Source: Collybia mongolica
Lineage: Eukaryota > Basidiomycota > Agaricomycetes > Agaricales > Clitocybaceae
Direction of reading: 5' to 3'
Assembly: GCA_013420905.1 (NCBI GenBank)
Contig: JAAXNY010000001.1
Coordinates: forward strand, 5,146,001 to 5,210,000
Length of the DNA stretch: 64,000 bases
Shown here: positions 23,158-35,573 of the stretch, one piece after another
Position numbering within the stretch: the first letter of the stretch is position 1
Layout of the letters: each line of letters starts with the position of its first letter
Notes under the pieces: model-generated
Databases searched by the model: none
What the model saw: the letters and a program-made list of their open reading frames with translations, nothing else
What the model was told of the DNA's origin: nothing
Position numbers and translations under genes: made by a program

Positions 23158-25050
23158 TACCCCCTCATCCTGTCGTCATGCACCATGCACTTGTACGGCA
23201 TTTATATCCATGTTCCTCCCTACATCAATGTATCGCATAGAGAAGCCCTGTATATCTACTTGGGTATGTTCACCACTTAGATGACTGGACTATAAAGTTG
23301 TTTTCGACAAGTACCTTTTGCTCCTGTTAACACCGCCGTCTGAATTATGACGTGGAAGAGTCGCCCACATGGAATTCGGCGGATTAAGCTGGAATATCTC
23401 TCATTTGAGTACTCGTACCCCTCAATTCTGAATTGTGTACCAGATCGATCCTGCTAAATGGCGATATCAATTGGATTAGCGGCAAGCCGACTCGGATCTA
23501 ACTTACATAGGCACTTTTAGTGGTCGTGCGCGAGTCGACGATGCGCCCATGAAGAATATCTTAGTTAACTGTGGCCGAATGCAGGGCCTGGGATATGCCT
23601 ATTTCCACCAATCAATGGTAAATTGCAAGCGACGGAAAGCGTTCAGGAAACTCAGAGCAGCCTATCGGCGTGCGGGCAAACTAGATGGTCCGAAGATCTC
23701 ATGATCAGATTAGGGCCAACGAAAAAGAACTGCATCTAGTCGACTCGGGCACGTTTTGGGGCCCTTCCAGAGCGTCCGCCATGTATGGCATCAGGTATGA
23801 GAAATACCAGGGTAGCTAGCGAATAGAGAGCATGGCCTCGAATCACTCTCATGGCTAGTAGAACCGCGTGGATTTGTTTCGCGATGCAGCCACATTCAGA
23901 TCAACAGGCCCTGTTGAGAGAAGAAATTATAGAGCGGCATTGGCGTTTTGATACACAGCATCATAACCGAGATAATTCGGGGTCTAATCTGATGGTATAC
24001 CCCGGCGCCCTGGACCGTTCCTCGGCTTCATTTTCAAAGTTGTACTCCGACTGCACGTTCTCCTTACACGAGGACTCATCGTTCTGAATGTAGCTGTGAT
24101 TGAACTCCGGAGGTGATTAATTGGATAATCTAGACCGTCCAGGTTACCATAGCCGTGGGCATCGTCGCCAACTTTAAGAGTCTGAACGTGACTATTGGCA
24201 CGGGGTTCATCAGTAACCGGTCAAAAGGCAGCCCCCTGACACACTAAAGACTGATTGCGAGACCTGGGATAGTTAACTTGAATACGCCTACCTATTACAG
24301 TCGTTTCTTCTGTTTCTAATTCGAAAACGTGGTCATGTTTTGGGAACTTGAAAGACGAAGTTTTGATGCCAAGTTGGTCGGAGTCACTTATCATGATGGG
24401 TCTTGATCGCTCATAAAGCCGGGAGCAGGGTCTGAATTGTCCTCTCTTCTGAACGGGGTGAAAGATGAGAGAATTCACGAAATATGAATTGGCGCCTAAG
24501 AAGATTGTCACTGCCTTCTGGGGGTATGAGTATTAGAAGAACCGCTGAAATATAGAGTGCATTTGGGAGCGAGTGACCGAGCGGTGGGCCATGAATTCCG
24601 TGAACATCGTCGAAGGCTTAATTAAACAGTAATAATGTGACTGAATCTGCCGTACCATCAGGAGTGGAATAGAGAACGGTTCCAACGCCGTCGGTTACAA
24701 TTGATAGTGACCTCAAGCCTTCGGATGGGTTAATTCATTTCGCCAAATTTATAGGGACTGCCAATCATGTTACTTACCCCCGATACATTTGTTTGCACCC
24801 ACTGGGATACATAGATGCTCTGAACCATATCTTGACTAGTGGGCCTTTAGTTTGGAGAGTGGGGCGTCCAGTGGCTTCTGACAATGTGGTGAAGGTATAC
24901 GAGATATCAGTTTACTGAAATTGGAATATTATACACCAAAATAAAATAAAATAGCACTCAAGAATTAAGTCTAACCATCAAGGAGGCACATGATGAAAGC
25001 GTTACAGTACCGAGAATTCAAAGGCCAGTCACAGCACGGCCAAACGGGCA
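23158..25050. other. 1.9 kb intergenic, possible gene relics
   Basis: No intact gene. A plus-strand frame at 23851-24087 reads TAWICFAMQPHSDQQALLRE, weakly like the I-helix region of fungal cytochromes P450, without the rest of a P450 around it. A minus-strand frame at 24221-24511 is unrecognised. Confidence 0.35.
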
Positions 25051-28000
25051 TCATGAACTATTGTCCCCCGTTAAATTGATGATGGGTCCACTGATGGGTA
25101 AACCCTTCTTCCTTTTCTTTCCAGTGTTTGGCAAATTTGGTGGTGCCGAAGTCCCAGGAATATTCGACCTTGAACTTGACGCTTCGTTTGCCGTCAGGAG
25201 TGGTGGAGCTTGTGAAGCTCCTGCGACAGGTCGGCTGCCGCCGACTGCGCTTGTCGCGGTGTCGCCTACTGTCAAAATGAACTGCTGGCTTCCCTGTAAA
25301 GCTTTCATAACGTCGCCGTATCGGTTTCCCATAAGCTTCGAGAGTACGTCATCGTCACCAATACTTCTCAAGAATCTATGAGCGTGGGCAACCCGAGTGT
25401 CCCATTGCAGCGCTGCGACGACTTCGGGACGTTTGGTGACCTGTACGCCGTGCAGGTTTCCGCTCCGAATTGTTTGAAAGCCAACGAGATCTGAAGCAGA
25501 ACTGAGTTGGCGCTCAACGTGGGTCCGGCGTATTTGTGCATATCGGAAGATCTGTTGGGTGCTGCTGGTACTGGAAGACAAGAAGCTGTCCACCATATTA
25601 CAATCTCCGCACCCACATCCTATCTTTCGGACCTTGGTCCGAATATTACGCGGGCGGGCCCCTAATACGTCGCATGTCCCAACGAAAAGTTGTAACAGGT
25701 CGGCGAGCGGAGAGGTACACATATCAACATTTTTTGCACTCAGCAGTTGACGTAGACGAAGAATGAGAGGGGTGTAAAGCGTTTGAAACTTCTGGGATAT
25801 GTCCCCTTGTACTTTGAGAAGAAGCACAAAGAGTTTCTTGCATGGCGTCATTCGACTGGTCAGGAGGCATGCTTCGACTAGAACTACAACACGGCCGATT
25901 TTATCCTGCTGGCTTTGAGAGGGGTTTCTATAGTAAGGATATGCGGAGGGTTGGGCGATTACAGCTTCCCATTGCATAGCGGCGGTGTTCAGGCATTGGT
26001 CCAGTAGATGATCGAAAGCCTCAACATCTTTGGTTGCATCATCCCCCATTTCACTAGGTGTCGATTGAGATCGTTCGAGGATGCTTGATTTGTATTCTTG
26101 AAGAGATTTCACAAAAGCAATGCAGAAATCGAACACGGAAGTATTCTTCACAATTTCTGCGGCAATATCCTGCGGGCGAGTCGATTAAAAACATAGCTGG
26201 AATAAGTTGAAACTGACGTACTCTTTCTCAAGGAACGGGGCGCCTCTGACTTGTGCAACGGCCAGAAGAGCCGGAATGTCCTCAACCATGGGTTTGTTGA
26301 AAGATGCAAACGCAAGCTTAACCCGATCTTGGGTCCATGTCCGGACAACATCCATCTCCTCGGGAGATGTTTGTGGAGGAAGAGCATGAATGAAATACAA
26401 TCTTTCACTCAAATGTGTCGTCTTGGATGGCAACTTTTCGAAACTTTAATAGGAAGAAGCATCAGGTTAAGTTCTTTAAATGCAGCATGGCATTCACTCA
26501 CGTCTCCCGCACTCTCTCAAATGTGAGTACTTTCATTGCATTAACGATTTTATTAATTCCGAATGTTGAGATTAGATGACCACCCTTCTTAATGACACTT
26601 TTCCACATGTCAATATCTTTCCACTTCAGGGTGTAATCGACCATAGTTATGGTGGCGGCTTTATCGGTGGGGCTGAGGCGATCGATCACGAGGTTAGCCA
26701 TTTGAATGTCGTCTGCGGTCGGCGAGGATGAATTGGACTGCTTCAACCTCTGAAGCGCATATGTGACGCCACCGGCCACGAAGAGGATATGTGGTGCGTC
26801 TTCTTCACTCAGAAGGACCAATACAGTCCTACGATACCCTACAGGAGCCGTCAGCAAACCGCACGAATCAGCAACAGAATGACAAACAATACTCGACACT
26901 CCCCGCATACTAAGAGCAAGGTAAGCGTTAATCAAGTAAATGCGTGGAAGAAATCATACATTTCCCATATATCCTTCATATTCCTTATCGTCTGGCTCCA
27001 GATCCTCAAAGGGATCCTTTGGTATGAGGTTCTCTTCATCGAGGGACAACATTTGAGAGCCGTTCAAAATGACATTCCCGTCCAAGCCGACCAAGTTTTT
27101 TATTGTGAGAGTTTTATCGTGGATTTCCCCCATCGTAGCGTCTTCATCTCCATCACTGTCTTCATAATAACAATAACGTCCGCGCTTCCAGCTTCCCCGG
27201 TACCCGTAGCCAGTTTCTTCGTCGGCATCCCCAACTATATGACACGAAAGCATTCCTAAGCAAACCATAAATCCAAGCTCATCCGCAACCAACTTTAAGT
27301 TCATGATCTGGTATAAATCTTTGCCTTTCAAAGCCTTTTCCCCAAGCTGCAGATTTGCGGCGCTGTACTGGTGATCTAGAAGGTAGGCAACCATCTCGGG
27401 TTCATCATCATACGCTCCTTTTCGCCATTTCCGCAAAACGTTCCGAGATTCCAGAAGAGCGCGACTGGTGTCGGGAAGGACAGGCAGAGGAGCACCGGGG
27501 GATGTGTGGATGAGATTATACGACAGTGCGAGGCGATATCCGGAAGTTATTGACTTCACTTCATGTTTTACGTCCGTATACCATGCAAGGATTGATGTTG
27601 AGAGCAAGGATGTCGGGGCTATGTCTAGGACTATTGAGGAAGACCCATGTGACAGATGAACTTCGTCTCCAGTGAACGGTGAAGGCAGCACAATGATTAT
27701 GGTAGCAAACATGCCGTCAGCTTTCTCTGTGCTGAAAGGGGGTCAATATAGATAGCATAGGAAAAGCCTAATGCGTACTCCTGATGAGATAAAAAACTGG
27801 AAGTCGTTAAGCCACTATCTCATTCATGTAGAAGAAAAATACACTGCGACCCCGTCTCATAGAGAAGTAGTTTATACAGTTTCCATCGCGGCGGATGAGA
27901 GAATGGCGCAACCCCAAGAGCGTGCCAGACAGTACTAAATACTGTTATCTGAATGAAGTCAGCCCTCTTAGCCCCCGCGATGCCCGATTCATTATAGAAT

Positions 28001-29195
28001 GTTCTACTCGAGCTCCGTTCGGCCATCGGGACCGCACTGTCGTTGATAAAGAAGTGCGCGACACCTGGGAAATCGAACCTGCTCGAGTTAAATTTGATAA
28101 CCTTGCCTGGGAGACCAACAGGTCCCAACTCCTCAATATTCAGGCAAGGATTCGGAGTTTCAGGTACTAGTGAGCTATAGAAATAATTCCCTATAAAATT
28201 GAAGTCACCTACGAGGGCAGCTTCAAGGTCTTTCTACAGGTGCTTGTGGGTAAGGTTCACAACACACAACTCAGAACATACCATCAAGTCGCCCCCGGCC
28301 GACACTTCAGATGACCCGCCTTCATCCTCATCCTCATCCTCATCAACCTCTCCGGGGCCTTTATTTTCTTCCCCATTAACAGTTTGCGAGGAAGGTCTAG
28401 AGGGTCCCGGTCCCAGGTCTACCACCATACAATCATCGTCTTGTACAACAGGTGAGGGTTCGGGCACTGCAAGCGCTGGCCAAATGGCTGCATAGATTAT
28501 TGGAGGATAAATCGGGGGTAGTGTGTGCCCCGTCGTGCTGTCCTGTTCACTGATAGGAATCTGGGCGCCTAAAACTTCTGGGTAGGGGGAGTTGGTCTCT
28601 GTCGCCACGAGACCATATGTAGTTTCGCCGGTAGAAACTACTCCTTCAACCTCAGAAGCCTGTTTCCCACTCCTTTGCTACCTTCAACCTCATCCTGTGG
28701 TTGTCTACCGCGTCCTGTCGTCAAGGAAGATCGTGAAGGTCTTGAAACTGGATCTACCTCCATTCGGTCATCTGCCTGCACAAGCGGTGAAGTTGAAACA
28801 ATGGCCGGGTAGATAATAGGAGAATAGTTAGGAGATAGAAGGACTTCTTGATGACCTTCCGTGTCGTCGTTTACGATAGGATATGCCTGGTTGTCCCAGG
28901 TTTGAGGAGTGTTTGCGGGAAAACCAATATTATGCGGTAAAGCAAAGCCACCAGTCATAGTCTCTTCTTTGTCTATCAGTAGAGACATAATATCAAATTC
29001 GCTAGACGATGCCGTGAGTGGGCGACCAGTAGACGCCTTGAGAGGACATAAATTCTCGAGGTGGTTTTGGTAGTGGAGAGTTAAATAGTCACGGTCCACC
29101 TTGAAACGCGCTCTGTCACAAATCCGTGATGTGACACTCTCAGCTTTTGTCGAGCAACGCGAGGAAATGCTTGCGTTGAGCCTCAGCCTAATCAT
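25051..29195 (-). CDS. large Fe(II)/2-oxoglutarate-dependent oxygenase (fungal prolyl-hydroxylase-like family)
   Basis: Well-supported exons: 28282 upward (5' limit unclear), 27845-28233, 27779-27796, 26960-27731, 26888-26909, 26502-26838, 26218-26443, 25051-26169. From 28233 down they code 960 residues in phase. The oxygenase core includes SHQDTEKADGMFATI, where HQD supplies the HxD iron ligands, and HEVKSITSGYRLALSYNL, with the distal His and the 2-oxoglutarate-binding Arg. The first HxD residues come from a tiny 18 bp exon. The long C-terminal region (about 700 residues) is conserved only in agaricomycete relatives; substrate unknown. The N-terminus is acidic and Ser/Pro-rich and contains a module present twice. 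Joining the first frame (ATG at 29195) to the second needs an intron near 28659-28757, which I could not settle. A Lys-rich KKRKK tail may be a nuclear signal. Confidence 0.78.
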
Positions 29196-29469
29196 TATGT
29201 GTTTATTGAACTCGCCAGAGGCTTTGCATTAACGATTTTTAGGTGCAAGGACTGGTATGGGAACCTTGGATTAAGTTCACCAGCATCGGCAGCTCCGAAT
29301 AGTCAGTCGCTTGTACTTTGCATAACACTCATCTGAGTCCAATCTTTACACGGATTTCAAGGGGAACTTGACTAGTGTAATTGCTGAGCGCGGATAATGA
29401 TATGTGATGGCTGCGACTTGGTGTGCGTGATCGATGATCATCAACGATATCAAAACGGCGACCAAGTGC

Positions 29470-30596
29470 CTATGATGGGACGGCGCCCCTCTGACGGGAA
29501 TGCCCAAACAATTGTCAATGATCGTCCACATATCAGATAAACATATGAGTACTCACTGATAACCAAGCGGCCAAGAGGGACCGCGCGCACAATATGCCTT
29601 CTGGGCGGTAACTTTTGATCACACTCGCGATGAGAACGGCGATGACCCCGAGCAGTTCAGGCAAAACCAAAGAATGAAACCGCAAAAAAGGGAAGGCAAG
29701 CAGCCGATAAGTCCCTATATCTTGCCATATGACGCACTCAAGCAAAAGGTTCATGTGCCCATGGCAAACCGATTGAGATGCCAACGAACAATTTTGTGAT
29801 TCGGGCCGACACCATACAATGGTCGCGAGCAGCCAGACGCATGGAACGGTTTCTAGATATTTTCCAACAACCTTCCGTCCTTCGACGACCTCGTCGACTT
29901 CCTTCAATGGGGTATGGGATCTTCGATTAGAAATCCTAATGTCTAAACTCGAACTGCCTGATATCGCTGGACCTGTGTGACAAGGACAGGACATTGATAA
30001 AAAAAGGCACGATCAAGAGCGCTTTCCAAGAACATAACTACCTGCGCAGCGCATTGGATACGATTTAATATGATGCACGTGTGACGTTGGAGGTGGTGAG
30101 TCGGTCTAGTGGTGATGTTGATAAGTTCAAGGGTGTTCGGTTGTTGAGAACCGATTGCCGGAAGCTTGCTCATATATCGGCTGGCAATCGATTTCTGATT
30201 TCGACGAATTCCTATTTCATGCGTAGGTAGAGGCCCATACGAACCCTTGTAAGACGCAGGTTTGAGCGATGCAACTGGATCGACCACACCACGAGCTCCA
30301 GAATCAACTTCATTGTATAGTCTCGAGCCCAACGAATACCATGCTCCATTGCCTCTCATGCGCGATTCGGGAGATATACAATCGATGGAGGGGCCAAGTG
30401 GCGTTGTGATACTTGTGAGACGGGACATGCGGGACATATGAGATCTGATAGACATCTCGCTGAACCACCGAAACGCGCTGAATCCAGGGCAACAGCATTG
30501 GTAGCGATCATCGTCGCGGTCAAGCCAAGCCTCTCGATGAGGGATTCGCGCCGCACGCACAGCATGTCCTCCAGCAATGCATCTATCCTTATCCAT
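29470..30596 (-). CDS. unrecognised protein with hydrophobic segments
   Basis: Proposed exons 29955-30596, 29557-29901 and 29470-29490 give 335 residues. The first frame opens at an ATG and stays open for 217 codons. A 53 bp intron (29902-29954) with a branch-like CTAAT restores frame into EVDEVVEGRKVVGKYLETVP. A GTGAGT donor leads to a short last exon ending RGAVPS. Two hydrophobic stretches (VPCVWLLATIVWC; LVLPELLGVIAVLIASVI) suggest membrane helices. The first half is basic and has a CCC cluster. I know no homologous family. The splice logic supports a real gene, but the N-terminal half could be split differently. Confidence 0.45.
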
Positions 30597-30633
30597 TCGA
30601 CGTACAACTTATGTAACCCTACACAATTTCGGG

Positions 30634-30640
30634 TATAAAA
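30634..30640 (+). promoter_or_regulatory. TATA box of the small secreted protein gene
   Basis: TATAAAA about 100 bp upstream of the ATG at 30742, followed by a C/T- and A-rich leader typical of strongly expressed fungal genes. Confidence 0.6.
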
Positions 30641-30741
30641 GCGAAGCAGACTCGCCAGGTTTCTTCAGCAGTTTACGTCTACCATTTCAACCACCTCAAC
30701 ACACATTCATCTACACAACACACCTTTTATCCTACTCAACC

Positions 30742-31126
30742 ATGAAGGTGGGTTTCCACATCACACGCCATTGTCTGTTGCTGATTTTTCCACTCCCACA
30801 CGAGTAGTTCTTCACCATTGCCACCGCTGCTCTTGTCGTCTTCGCCGGCATGGTTGCTGCTGAAGACACAGAGGCTGCCCAGGTCGTCAAGCGTGTACGT
30901 TGACCCGCTATGTTTTCGTCGAAGTATGAGATATTGATCAGTGTCTCTCTAGGCTTGCACGCCCGCCCCAAAAGGATGCGCCTGCAACAAGGTCCAGGGA
31001 CAATTCTGCGGTCTCGCATCTCCTTGCATAGTCGGACATGTGTATGAGTGCAACGGTAGCACTGGAGCGGCGTGCGACTATGGCCCACGCGACTCCTGCA
31101 AGAAATGCAACAAACTCAAGTGCTGA
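30742..31126 (+). CDS. small secreted cysteine-rich protein
   Basis: Three exons, 30742-30747, 30808-30894 and 30953-31126, code 88 residues. The start MKFFTIATAALVVFAGMVAA is a clear signal peptide. A short propeptide ends in VVKR, a Kex2-type dibasic site, exactly where exon 2 ends. The mature part of about 57 residues has ten cysteines (CTPAPKGCAC, FCGLASPC, YEC, AAC, SCKKC, LKC), enough for five disulfides. Exon 1 codes only Met-Lys. No named family is evident; it fits the small secreted protein class of basidiomycetes, which includes effector-like and antimicrobial-like peptides. It is too short for long-ORF searches. Confidence 0.85.
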
Positions 31127-32606
31127 AGTGCTTCTCTGGCGGACAGACGGGTGTATATTGGGAGAGATGTGGTATACTAGGACTGATGAATCATTAAATG
31201 TGATACGGAATTCAGAATAGCTTACAACTCACGTCAATTAACCCATCGTCCGTGACATCATGTCTTCGTCTTGTTCGATAAGTTTGGAATGTATTCGTGA
31301 CGTCTGTATAGGACGAGCGGAGAGCAGTCTGAATCTACAGTCGTACGACTTGTTAGAAGGGCCGAAATCATGGGATATAAGTGGTGGGATGCGTTATGCC
31401 AAAGATGTCTTTGTTCCAGGTAATCTAGCTTGCATGAAGTCATGAATAATCGCGGGGAGTCTGATGGGCAGTCCGGGTTGGTGCTTTGTATCGTGGAAAC
31501 CTCAACAAAACCCTGAGATACACGAAAAAACCCTCTCGGGTTCCATTATAATTCAGGCGAAACATACAATCTACGCCTGAACACTGAACACTGATATTAT
31601 GCAATGGTATCTGGGAGAAAGGATTGATAAGCTTGAGAATGTAAGAAAGCTTGACCACAAGGAAAAAAGGCTCAGGTGTGCTATAAGTAATTTCATGAAA
31701 TTTGTCGAAACAAATGTTCGTTGCGATTCTGAATAAATCATCTCCGCCATACGTGGGATAGTGATCAAAACTGAAGATAAGAACTCACATATGAAGAGAA
31801 GTTGAGGCTCGGGGTTGATGGCTGCACAAGGCGCTGAAGAATGGGCGTCGTGTGGCTCCAGAAAGAACAAGAGAAGTGTGAGAAATCCAGATTTTTTCTG
31901 TGTATGGTCCGTGCGTGCGATGCACCTGATGCACTTCTCGGACACTCGACCTACCACTCTCAGGCACGCCCAACTAGCGTGAGTAATTTTTACAGCTACC
32001 CGCGAGGTAACTATCAAAGGAATCACGAGCTACGTGCAAGATGAATCGTGTAATACACACAATAACAATTCACCGCAGAAATATTTTTGGACAAGGTTTT
32101 ACCTTCAGAACCTGTTCCTGAGATTCGATACTTACAGAATGCCTCGACTATGGCCTTTAGTGTTCCTTGCCGGGTAATGACTGCTTGCACATACTTAGTT
32201 GGGCCGCCTGAGAGGAAAAATGATTGGAGGTTCAAAAATACGCATTGCTCAACCTTGGTATAACCGTTTCCTCATCATGCATCATGCCATAACTATGATC
32301 GGCAGTGATATCGCCCATGGAACTCCAAGGAAGACCGTGGCAGTCCGAAGAGCCAAACCTAGTAATCCTCCAGCGATAGCATAACACCCACAGCCTCATC
32401 ACTTGGCATTCCCACATCCAACCCGACCAAAGGCCTACTGGACTTCTTGAGTTCACAAAGAAGGTCGGTGTGTGGTAAAAAGGCAAATTATACCGGGAAT
32501 CAGGAGACCATCGACCACATGCTTCTTGTCTTGCGCGCACTTATAAAAAAAGTCCCTACAAAAAATGTAACGATAGTCATCGTCTTCACCCCTCAGCGCG
32601 ATCAAC
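31127..32606. other. intergenic, no gene seen
   Basis: The longest frame (31571-32026, -) opens at GTG and shows no domain. The last 100 bp hold the probable promoter of the next gene. Confidence 0.45.
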
Positions 32607-33771
32607 ATGTTTTCACTTCGTCTGGCATTCCTGGCTCTCACCGTATCAAGCGCGATAGCTGGGGTCATTCCACTGACCGATGATTGTATCAAGGGTGTCA
32701 CGTTCGAAGGAACTCCCAAAGGTAATACCCAGGTATCCATCTTGAGTCTTGACCTTGACCTTGGCTGCCCGCCGTTAGGCATGATGAGAACCATCAATGG
32801 AGTAGCGACCTATGTCGCCAAAGCTCAACATTCCACGAATCAACACAGGGCATTGCTGTTGTTGACTGGTAGGACGTCCCTCTTGTTGCGCCGGTGTATC
32901 TCCTGAAGTTACACGAAAGATATTTTTGGACTGCCATTGGTGAACAGCAAGGTATACCCATAAATATCACTCGACTTCCGCTACGTTTGCCTGACACCCC
33001 TTATAGCTTATGGCTGATGACTTTGCGGCAAATGGTTTTGACACTTTCATTCCTGACTATTTGAACGGCGATCCAGTTCCGGTTGACGACCCCACAGTGC
33101 GTTTCGAACTATTATTTTTTCCGAATAATATTTTAAACAAAATTAGTTCAACATAACGGCCTGGCTTCCCAACCACACTGAAGCCCAGACCATGCCTACT
33201 TTGCTTGCCGCAATAGAAGGGCTCAAAAAAGAGGGTTTCAGGGAATTCCTTTCCACAGGCTATTGCTTCGGAGGTAAACTTCTTACTCTTTCGCGAATAA
33301 TAACTAGGATTCACCAGCCGTTCAGGCTTGTACTCGACACGACTCTCGCAACAGAACATAGTCAAAGTTGGAACCATGGCCCATCCGTCACTCTTAACCG
33401 TTCCGGACGACTTTGAGACGTTACTTGCTAATTCCCACGTCCCCATCCAGATGAATTCGTATGTATCACGAGTTGCAAAAACTTTCGTTGCTAACCATGT
33501 GCATAAAGGGCTGAGTTGGACACCGCATTCTCACCTGCTGTGCAAGCAATTGCCGATGGGATTTTAGGCGACGGACAATACCGGCCCGGATATGACCGCC
33601 CATTCTTTACCGGCGTTGGGCATGGATTTGCCGTGCGCGCGAACTTGGTTGGTGCCTTGCTAATTGGTCTCCATATTTAGCTGACTTCTTATCCAGTCAA
33701 ACCCTATAGAGAAAGCGGCCAAAGAAGGTGCATTCTTTGCAGCTGTGGAGTGGCTAAGAGCACATGACTGA
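32607..33771 (+). CDS. secreted dienelactone hydrolase family protein
   Basis: Eight exons: 32607-32721, 32779-32868, 32920-32951, 33007-33096, 33147-33273, 33326-33458, 33509-33647, 33697-33771, giving 266 residues, all in phase. The signal peptide is MFSLRLAFLALTVSSAIAG. The alpha/beta hydrolase core has INGVATYVAKA, DIFGLPLVNSKLMADDFAAN, the nucleophile in STGYCFGG (Cys) and the catalytic His in GVGHGFAVR. Dienelactone hydrolases open lactone rings during aromatic breakdown; fungal secreted members have uncertain substrates. Two introns have tempting wrong ends (a 34 bp option after GYCFGG); the 52 bp choice gives GYCFGGLYSTRLSQQNIVKV, matching family spacing. Confidence 0.9.
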
Positions 33772-33928
33772 GTTGTCTATATTCTTGGTATAACATGCGT
33801 ATGTATATTACCACCGTAGTCGAAATTTTCGAAAGGATTCTCCCCGGCAACGGAAAACCCTGGGTGATCACTGTAACGTTCGTTATACTCCTCTATCCAG
33901 CTCCCATTCCATGGGCTGCCGACCATCG

Positions 33929-35573
33929 TCACATAAATTGAATCCTGTAACGCACTGCTACAGATTCCACTTGACTCCAAAGGCTCTTCAATGGAAACGC
34001 AAAGTCGGTGTGCCCAGAATATTCGATCCTTGATTCCTGCACAAAACTATAGAAATTTAGTAACAGGTGACTGGATGGACAAGGGAGGTGAACTGGACGT
34101 ACTCTGTCCTCTGCGGAGCCTTCATGTGACTCTAGATCATCGTACCCATCGACCCTTAGTGTGAGTTTCAAAAGGTTTGGCAACGCATTAGCAAAGCGGT
34201 CCAGAATTTGCGGGTTGAGGTTTTCAAGGGACATTGCCATCACCCGTAGTTTTTTATTGGACACGAGTGCGTCCAAAATGGTACAGGCGTCGCCATGAGA
34301 ATGTATATGGTTGATTGGAAGTCTGAGAACCAAAAGCGACGGGGCACATTTCAGCAACGAGGCAATGCTCGGGATGTATGCTGCGTTCGCGCCAGAGGGG
34401 TTGTAATCCAAGTTCAGGTACTCAAGCGCAGGTAGTTGGATATTTTCGAGGATTGCGGGTCGATAGTCAATGATAGTAAGGTCGGTGAGGGTATCCTTGT
34501 GTCTGTCAACGATCTCCCGGAAAGCCGGCGCACCCTCATCGCTCAATGGGACCCTGAGGGTAATCTTTTGCAACGAAGGGAAGTGTCCAATGCCTTTGAA
34601 CACAACAGGGACTGGGTTCGGGATGAAAGGGAGTGTATAAGCACTCAGGAATGTCAACGAACGAAGGGAGTTTCTTTGCTTGCTGATAAACCTAATCAGC
34701 ATTTGGGCCACAACATCCAGGGGGTCGGGGGGAAGGTATATGGTTATATGCTTCAACCGCTCGACGTTTGCACGCAATAAAGCCTCAATCATGGATCCTG
34801 CACTGACCATGGTATGGTAACACTCATCAACGAATTTGGCGAACTCGGCGTTGATGGCGCAATGAAGGGTTACATCCTCTAGGAAGCCATGAGCCATCTC
34901 AGAGAAAATATCGGCCATACTGTCGATTGCCTCATCCTTTGTCCTAAATTCAAGAAGCCTGGGTCGAAAATCCTGCTTGGGCATTAGCCTGGCAAATCGC
35001 AAGAATCTGTCCCTCTTCCTCTTCCTAGGGCTGACATTGTCAACCTGGTCAAGGTTGTAAAAGAATATTTCCGAGGAAACCTGGAGATTTCGAACGCGCC
35101 GGGAGATTGTGGCATCTCTGTACCAAATATCAGGATTTATGATTTCGGTGCGACCAAGACTAGTACGAATATACGTACTGGAGGCGAGTGAAGTACTTGA
35201 AACTCGTATGATTGTGAAGAAACCTTACACTTCGATAACGCTCGTCCATCGCCGCATCAAAGCAAGCGTGGTTGATACTGATCATGGTAGCTACTTGACG
35301 GGCGGGGAGAAACTGCGAGATGTATCTCCAGACTTCATAAGGGACGTGTACGGTGACTGTTCGGGTTTTCGGGCTTCGCAGGGAGAGGGTGCGAATGCCT
35401 GAGGCCATTCCCTGTATCCAAGGCGGTCGGGTTCCTGTCGTGTCATTCATTACTAGAGGCATTCGGGACTTATCTATTCTGGCGATGAGAGCTGTTAAAG
35501 AGGCGATTGCTGATATAATAGAAGGTTCTGTGTGAGAGCTGTAGCTTTTATTTTGACCTTGAGCGCTAATCAT
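33929..35573 (-). CDS. F-box domain protein (agaricomycete F-box family)
   Basis: Three exons, 35179-35573, 34103-35117 and 33929-34036, giving 505 residues in phase. An F-box segment (VPYEVWRYISQFLPARQVATM, split here as VPYEVWRYISQF / LPARQVATM) is followed by NHACFDAAMDERYRSVR, the same block as in the other F-box genes of this window. Intron 1 falls just before ISRRVRNLQV, again the family position. The rest is a leucine-rich, LRR-like region. The 3' end lies about 160 bp from the convergent dienelactone hydrolase gene. The C-terminal exon is the least certain part. Substrate unknown. Confidence 0.8.

Noticed and set aside
31571..32026. 151-codon minus-strand ORF
   Set aside because: Opens at GTG and has no recognisable features; probably chance.
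33274..33307. 34 bp intron in the dienelactone hydrolase gene
   Set aside because: Too short for this genome; the 52 bp alternative ending at 33325 gives better family spacing.
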